A DNA stretch of 7,779 bases, taken from the NCBI GenBank assembly GCA_030426875.1, contig JAUHXI010000064.1:1-7779 (forward strand), read 5' to 3'. Origin of the DNA: a bacterium. Lineage in GTDB: Bacteria; Patescibacteriota; Gracilibacteria; UM-FILTER-43-11. A program made the translations under genes and the position numbers. The stretch's first letter is position 1. Each line of letters opens with the position of its first letter. Positions 5,111-7,779 of this stretch are shown here, one piece after another. The notes under the pieces are model-generated. The model was not told where the DNA came from and searched no databases. It saw only the letters and a list, made by a program, of their open reading frames with translations.

Positions 5111-5432
5111 CTTCCCCCTATAAAGTTGCCCTCCCGCGATACAAATGTTGACGTTCTTTGAGGTTTTTTCTAGAGTTTTTTCTGTCTCGTCAACAAGCAA
5201 ATTCTAGTTGAAAAGCGGCTAAAAGTCAATAAAAAATAGACAAGAGATAAATTATATACCAAAGTCATAAAATTTTAATATTTCTCATTTTTTAAATTTA
5301 GCCTCTAAAAAAAGTCATGCATTAAAAAAGAAATGGCTACAGTTGATTTTAAAGCTGTGATTTTATTTAAACTCATTTAAGGTTTTTTTTAAACTTGATC
5401 TGACCCAATTATTAATGGTTCACTTGAATTTT
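5111..5432. other. AT-rich intergenic region with repeats, no gene seen
   Basis: No convincing reading frame is present. TGTTGACG (5146-5153) and CGTCAACA (5188-5195) are perfect 8-base inverted repeats. Between them GTTTTTTCT occurs twice, 12 bases apart (5163-5171, 5175-5183). AAAGTCA occurs at 5222, 5261 and 5311. The rest is A/T-rich. It is the 3' flank of the DHH gene and could hold regulatory or insertion remnants. Confidence 0.5.
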
Positions 5433-6392
5433 TTATTCCACAACTTTCCATTTCACTTCTTTCTCAAGTCGTCCTTTAACAGCGAATCCAGCGGCTTTTA
5501 CATGCCCACCACCACCATATTGCGAGGCAATGGCTGACACATCAACATCTTCATTCAGAGTTCTAAGAGAACCCTTAACAATGTCTTTACGTTCGGTCAG
5601 AATCACGCTGTACAGTGAGTTTGGAACTGAATTTACATAATCCACAGCCCCTGACATTTCGCTGTAATCCGCACCAGTTTCCTGAAAATCTTTTTGAGTG
5701 ACAACGGACATGGTCACCCCTTCATCTGTTTGATAGGTGTTTTTAAGGACCCGTCCCCACAATCGCATGGTGGATATTTTGGTGGTGTTGAAAATTTCTT
5801 TAGAAATTGATCTTAGGTTCGCTCCTTTTGCCAATAATTTTGAGCCAATTAGCATGGCGTCCACATCTGTATTGGAGTGCATGAAGCTGCCTGTGTCCGT
5901 GTAAAGCCCCGTGAGCAGGCAGGTGGCCACGTCACGAGTGATGGGAAGTTCTAGGTCGGCTAACATCTGATAAACAATCATTGTAGCAGCAGCAGCGTTT
6001 GTGACGACTAGATTGTACTTTCCGTAACGTGTGTTAGTGGGGTGATGGTCGATATTGATGACTTCCCTGCTCCCATCAAAAAGCTCTGGAAAGGCTTCGT
6101 GTTGGCCGGTTAGATGGGTCGCACCACAGTCGACGATGAAAAAGAGATCGTAGTTTATGTGCTCCACCCCCCGTTGGAAGGTTTCAATTTCGGGCATGAA
6201 GGCAAAATCTGGTGGGGTGGGGTCTATGCAGCTGACCACAGGATTTTTACCCAATGCTTTTAGGCTATGATAAAGGCCTAATCCTGAACCCATGGTGTCT
6301 CCATCGGGAGATTTATGGGTGATGATCAGAATATTTTGGGCTTTTTGAATGGCGGAGCCAATTTTTTGGAGTTCAGCAGGATCGAGTTGCAT
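5433..6392 (-). CDS. nrnA: DHH-family phosphoesterase, NrnA type (oligoribonuclease / pAp phosphatase)
   Basis: Proteins of this family are cytoplasmic Mn2+-dependent enzymes that degrade RNA fragments of a few nucleotides and in many cases dephosphorylate pAp. At 319 residues it matches the family (about 310-340). The DHH domain has His26, Asp30 and Asp32 in THKSPDGDTMGS, Asp88 in VDCG, Asp115-His116-His117 in NIDHHPTN, and Asp166 in YTDTGSF. The C-terminal DHHA1 domain has VKGSLR (Arg277) and the GGGG-His297 nucleotide-binding motif in YGGGGHVKAAGF. All metal ligands appear present, so it should be active. The ATG at 6392 gives the expected short lead helix before ILIITHK. The leader is A-rich with no Shine-Dalgarno. 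It is separated from pth by 294 bases and probably has its own promoter. The exact substrate (nanoRNA, pAp or cyclic-dinucleotide product) cannot be decided from sequence. Confidence 0.9.
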   Translation of the reverse strand: MQLDPAELQKIGSAIQKAQNILIITHKSPDGDTMGSGLGLYHSLKALGKNPVVSCIDPTPPDFAFMPEIETFQRGVEHINYDLFFIVDCGATHLTGQHEAFPELFDGSREVINIDHHPTNTRYGKYNLVVTNAAAATMIVYQMLADLELPITRDVATCLLTGLYTDTGSFMHSNTDVDAMLIGSKLLAKGANLRSISKEIFNTTKISTMRLWGRVLKNTYQTDEGVTMSVVTQKDFQETGADYSEMSGAVDYVNSVPNSLYSVILTERKDIVKGSLRTLNEDVDVSAIASQYGGGGHVKAAGFAVKGRLEKEVKWKVVE

Positions 6393-6686
6393 TTTGTTTT
6401 TTTTAGTGTGGATAGGTTCAGAATTTTTATCTTCTCTTTGAACGTTTAATGCCTTTGTTTTGATGGATTTAGTTTGAATCTTAAAAGTTTAAAGTCCTAA
6501 GACCTCATAATAATCTTTACAGGTTTTCTAGCAAGTATTTGAACTAGCACCGGGTTTAAAATGTTATATCGATATTAATTTTATTTCCCTAAAAAATAAT
6601 CAAAGTTCAATGATTAGGGGTTAACCCTATGTTACGCGGATGAAAATCATTCAAAATAGAAAATTTCTAAAGGCCTAGAAGCTGAT
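6393..6686. other. Intergenic region between pth and nrnA, no gene seen
   Basis: This 294-base AT-rich spacer lies between two - strand genes. It should carry the nrnA promoter, but I could not pick a convincing -35/-10 pair. GGGTTAACCC (6618-6627) is a 10-base palindrome. No reading frame of note is present. Confidence 0.45.
6653..6680 (-). terminator. Weak terminator candidate after pth
   Basis: On the - strand TTCTA (6680-6676) pairs with TAGAA (6669-6665) around a 6-base loop and is followed by ATTTTCTATTTT. It lies 6 bases after the pth stop. The stem is only five base pairs, so support is modest. Confidence 0.3.
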
Positions 6687-7253
6687 TCAATTGAATTGAT
6701 TCATTGCCTCTTTTGAGCCTTCCTTAAAAATCGTCTCTATAATAAGGGGGAGTTTTTCTATTTTCGCCATGATTTCATCACTTTCATCCGTAGACAGACG
6801 TCCTAAGACATAGTCTGAAAGTTCACCTGGAAAGGGTTCGTGAGGTTTGATGCCTATGCGGAGCCTAGTGAAGTCATCGCCTCCTAATTTTTCGATGAGC
6901 GACTTAACGCCGTTGTGCCCGCCTGCTGAGCCATCTGGCCTGATTCTGATGTGACCTAGATTGATGGCTACTTCGTCATAGATGGCAATGACATTATCTC
7001 TTGGGATTTTGAAGAACTGAGCCACGGCTGCGGTGGCAATGCCCGAGAGATTCATGAATTGTTGGGGTTTGAGTAAAATCACTTTTTCACCTGTTATCTC
7101 CCCTTTTGTCATGAGCGATTTACCCTTATCAAGGGTTTTAAATTTGTCAAATCCATAATGTTCCTGAAGAAAATCCAAAGCCATGAATCCTGCATTGTGC
7201 CGGGTTTTTTCATACTGAGCGCCTGGATTTCCGAGTCCAACGATTAGTTTCAT
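6687..7253 (-). CDS. pth: Peptidyl-tRNA hydrolase (Pth)
   Basis: This enzyme hydrolyses the ester bond of peptidyl-tRNAs that drop off the ribosome, recycling tRNA. At 188 residues it has the normal family length. The N-terminus is canonical: MKLIVGLGNPGAQYEKTRHNAGF, with Asn9 and catalytic His19. Asn68 is seen in KPQQFMNLSG, Asp93 in IYDE, and Asn114 in SAGGHNGVKSL, followed by FTRLRIGIKP and a C-terminal helical lid with SDYVLGRL. The residue before Asp93 is Tyr where His is common (HDE/HDD), and the segment after it (VAINLGHIRIRPDGSAGG) is otherwise standard. The ATG at 7253 is fixed by the conserved N-terminus. Its leader (TTAAAATCAATAC) has no Shine-Dalgarno. The gene is transcribed divergently from the lipoprotein gene across a 229-base spacer. 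It ends with TGA, with TAG three codons later. Confidence 0.97.
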   Translation of the reverse strand: MKLIVGLGNPGAQYEKTRHNAGFMALDFLQEHYGFDKFKTLDKGKSLMTKGEITGEKVILLKPQQFMNLSGIATAAVAQFFKIPRDNVIAIYDEVAINLGHIRIRPDGSAGGHNGVKSLIEKLGGDDFTRLRIGIKPHEPFPGELSDYVLGRLSTDESDEIMAKIEKLPLIIETIFKEGSKEAMNQFN

Positions 7254-7417
7254 GTATTGATTTTAACGAAACATGAGCATTTTTTCCAGAATGTTTTTAG
7301 ATTTAAATGTGGCTGAGGTAAGGGTTAAAAAATTCTCTTCTCAAATTTCCCGGAAAGTTAAAATGTCTCGCTAAAAATAAGTGGTTAAAATGAAAAAAAG
7401 TTAAGTGAATGGGTTGT

Positions 7418-7445
7418 TTGACTTTACAGTTAAAACCCGTAAAAT
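7418..7445 (+). promoter_or_regulatory. Candidate sigma70-type promoter for the lipoprotein gene
   Basis: TTGACT (7418-7423) and TAAAAT (7440-7445) are separated by 16 bases, with a predicted start about 7452 and a leader of roughly 30 bases before the ATG at 7483. The promoter is flanked by the perfect inverted repeats AATGGGTT (7408-7415) and AACCCATT (7467-7474), which might be an operator. Confidence 0.5.
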
Positions 7446-7482
7446 CAACACGTAGACCTACCCCATAACCCATTACAATAAA

Positions 7483-7779
7483 ATGAAGAAAGGATTTCTA
7501 ATTTTGCCCTTACTTATTTTAGTTTTGACTGCTTGCGATCAGGGGGAGCCTGCTGAGGTTTCGTTGGGAGTGGATACCTCTGTTACCGCAGGGGTAGATG
7601 AGTCAGGTCTGGAAGTCGCTGAGGAGGTGGTTGAAACAGATGAAGTATCACCAATCGAAGAAGTCATTGACGATGAGGTTGATCAGAATGATGAAGGGGC
7701 TCCTGAGGCAGCCTATGAAACGGATGAAAACATGAAAGAGGGAATTGAGACAGCTTTATCTGAATTACAGTTGGCCATT
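7483..7779 (+). CDS. Acidic lipoprotein, 3' end missing
   Basis: The frame starts at ATG 7483 and is still open at the window edge (99 codons). Residues 1-18 are a typical lipoprotein signal: MKK, a hydrophobic stretch (FLILPLLILVL), then the lipobox LTAC with Cys18 as the lipidated residue. The protein should therefore be anchored on the outer face of the cytoplasmic membrane. The visible mature part (81 residues) is extremely acidic: about 27 Asp/Glu against one Lys, with Val-Glu and Asp-Glu runs and no recognisable domain. This low-complexity stretch may be a spacer that holds a following domain away from the membrane. The leader (ACAATAAA) has no Shine-Dalgarno motif, and a candidate promoter lies at 7418-7445. 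Solute-binding proteins, including family 5, often start this way in monoderm bacteria, but nothing visible here establishes that. Confidence 0.8.
   Translation, partial: MKKGFLILPLLILVLTACDQGEPAEVSLGVDTSVTAGVDESGLEVAEEVVETDEVSPIEEVIDDEVDQNDEGAPEAAYETDENMKEGIETALSELQLAI

Noticed and set aside
5145..5207. Short + strand frame of 20 codons beginning MLTFFEVF
   Set aside because: Too short, generated by the T-rich direct repeats, with no support beyond an ATG.
2444..7253. Alternative genetic code (TGA = Gly)
   Set aside because: All long frames are free of internal TGA, and TGA is the apparent stop of pth and the transposase, so the standard code fits best.

Overview
The window looks like chromosomal DNA from a small-genome bacterium, most likely a member of the Patescibacteria (Candidate Phyla Radiation), possibly near Peregrinibacteria. 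This is inferred from protein style and is not proven. The clues are the divergent NAD-dependent ligase, A-rich leaders without Shine-Dalgarno motifs at every visible start, many palindromic intergenic repeats and a decayed REP-type Y1 transposase. Every complete main reading frame is uninterrupted by TGA, and TGA is the apparent stop of pth and of the transposase. That fits the standard bacterial code rather than the TGA=Gly code of Gracilibacteria/Absconditabacteria.

Layout, left to right. On the + strand lie the 3' part of a family-5 (peptide/nickel type) solute-binding protein with an unusual inserted domain (2-1402), rplI for ribosomal protein L9 (1431-1874), and a tRNA with anticodon CAU that reads as the lysidine-type tRNA-Ile2 rather than tRNA-Met (1962-2037). 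A roughly 400-base gene-free stretch (2038-2443) follows, packed with successive inverted repeats and ending in a perfect 40-base palindrome just past the ligA stop. On the - strand lie ligA (2444-4567), a truncated and probably inactive IS200-like/REP-associated tyrosine transposase (4674-5084), a DHH-family NrnA-type phosphoesterase (5433-6392) and pth (6687-7253). At the right edge a divergent + strand gene begins for a strongly acidic lipoprotein (7483 to the end, incomplete).

The core genes are housekeeping functions: ribosome assembly, isoleucine AUA decoding, nick sealing in replication, turnover of short RNA or pAp, and recycling of peptidyl-tRNA. The two surface proteins at the edges are both extracytoplasmic and very acidic.

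The most interesting signal is a 20-base hairpin (CAAGGGG, six-base loop, CCCCTTG) present once inside the transposase reading frame and once just downstream of its stop. This is the arrangement expected of a REP/RAYT pair. A strong terminator-like hairpin abuts the start of the transposase frame. No larger undescribed system could be supported from this window alone.
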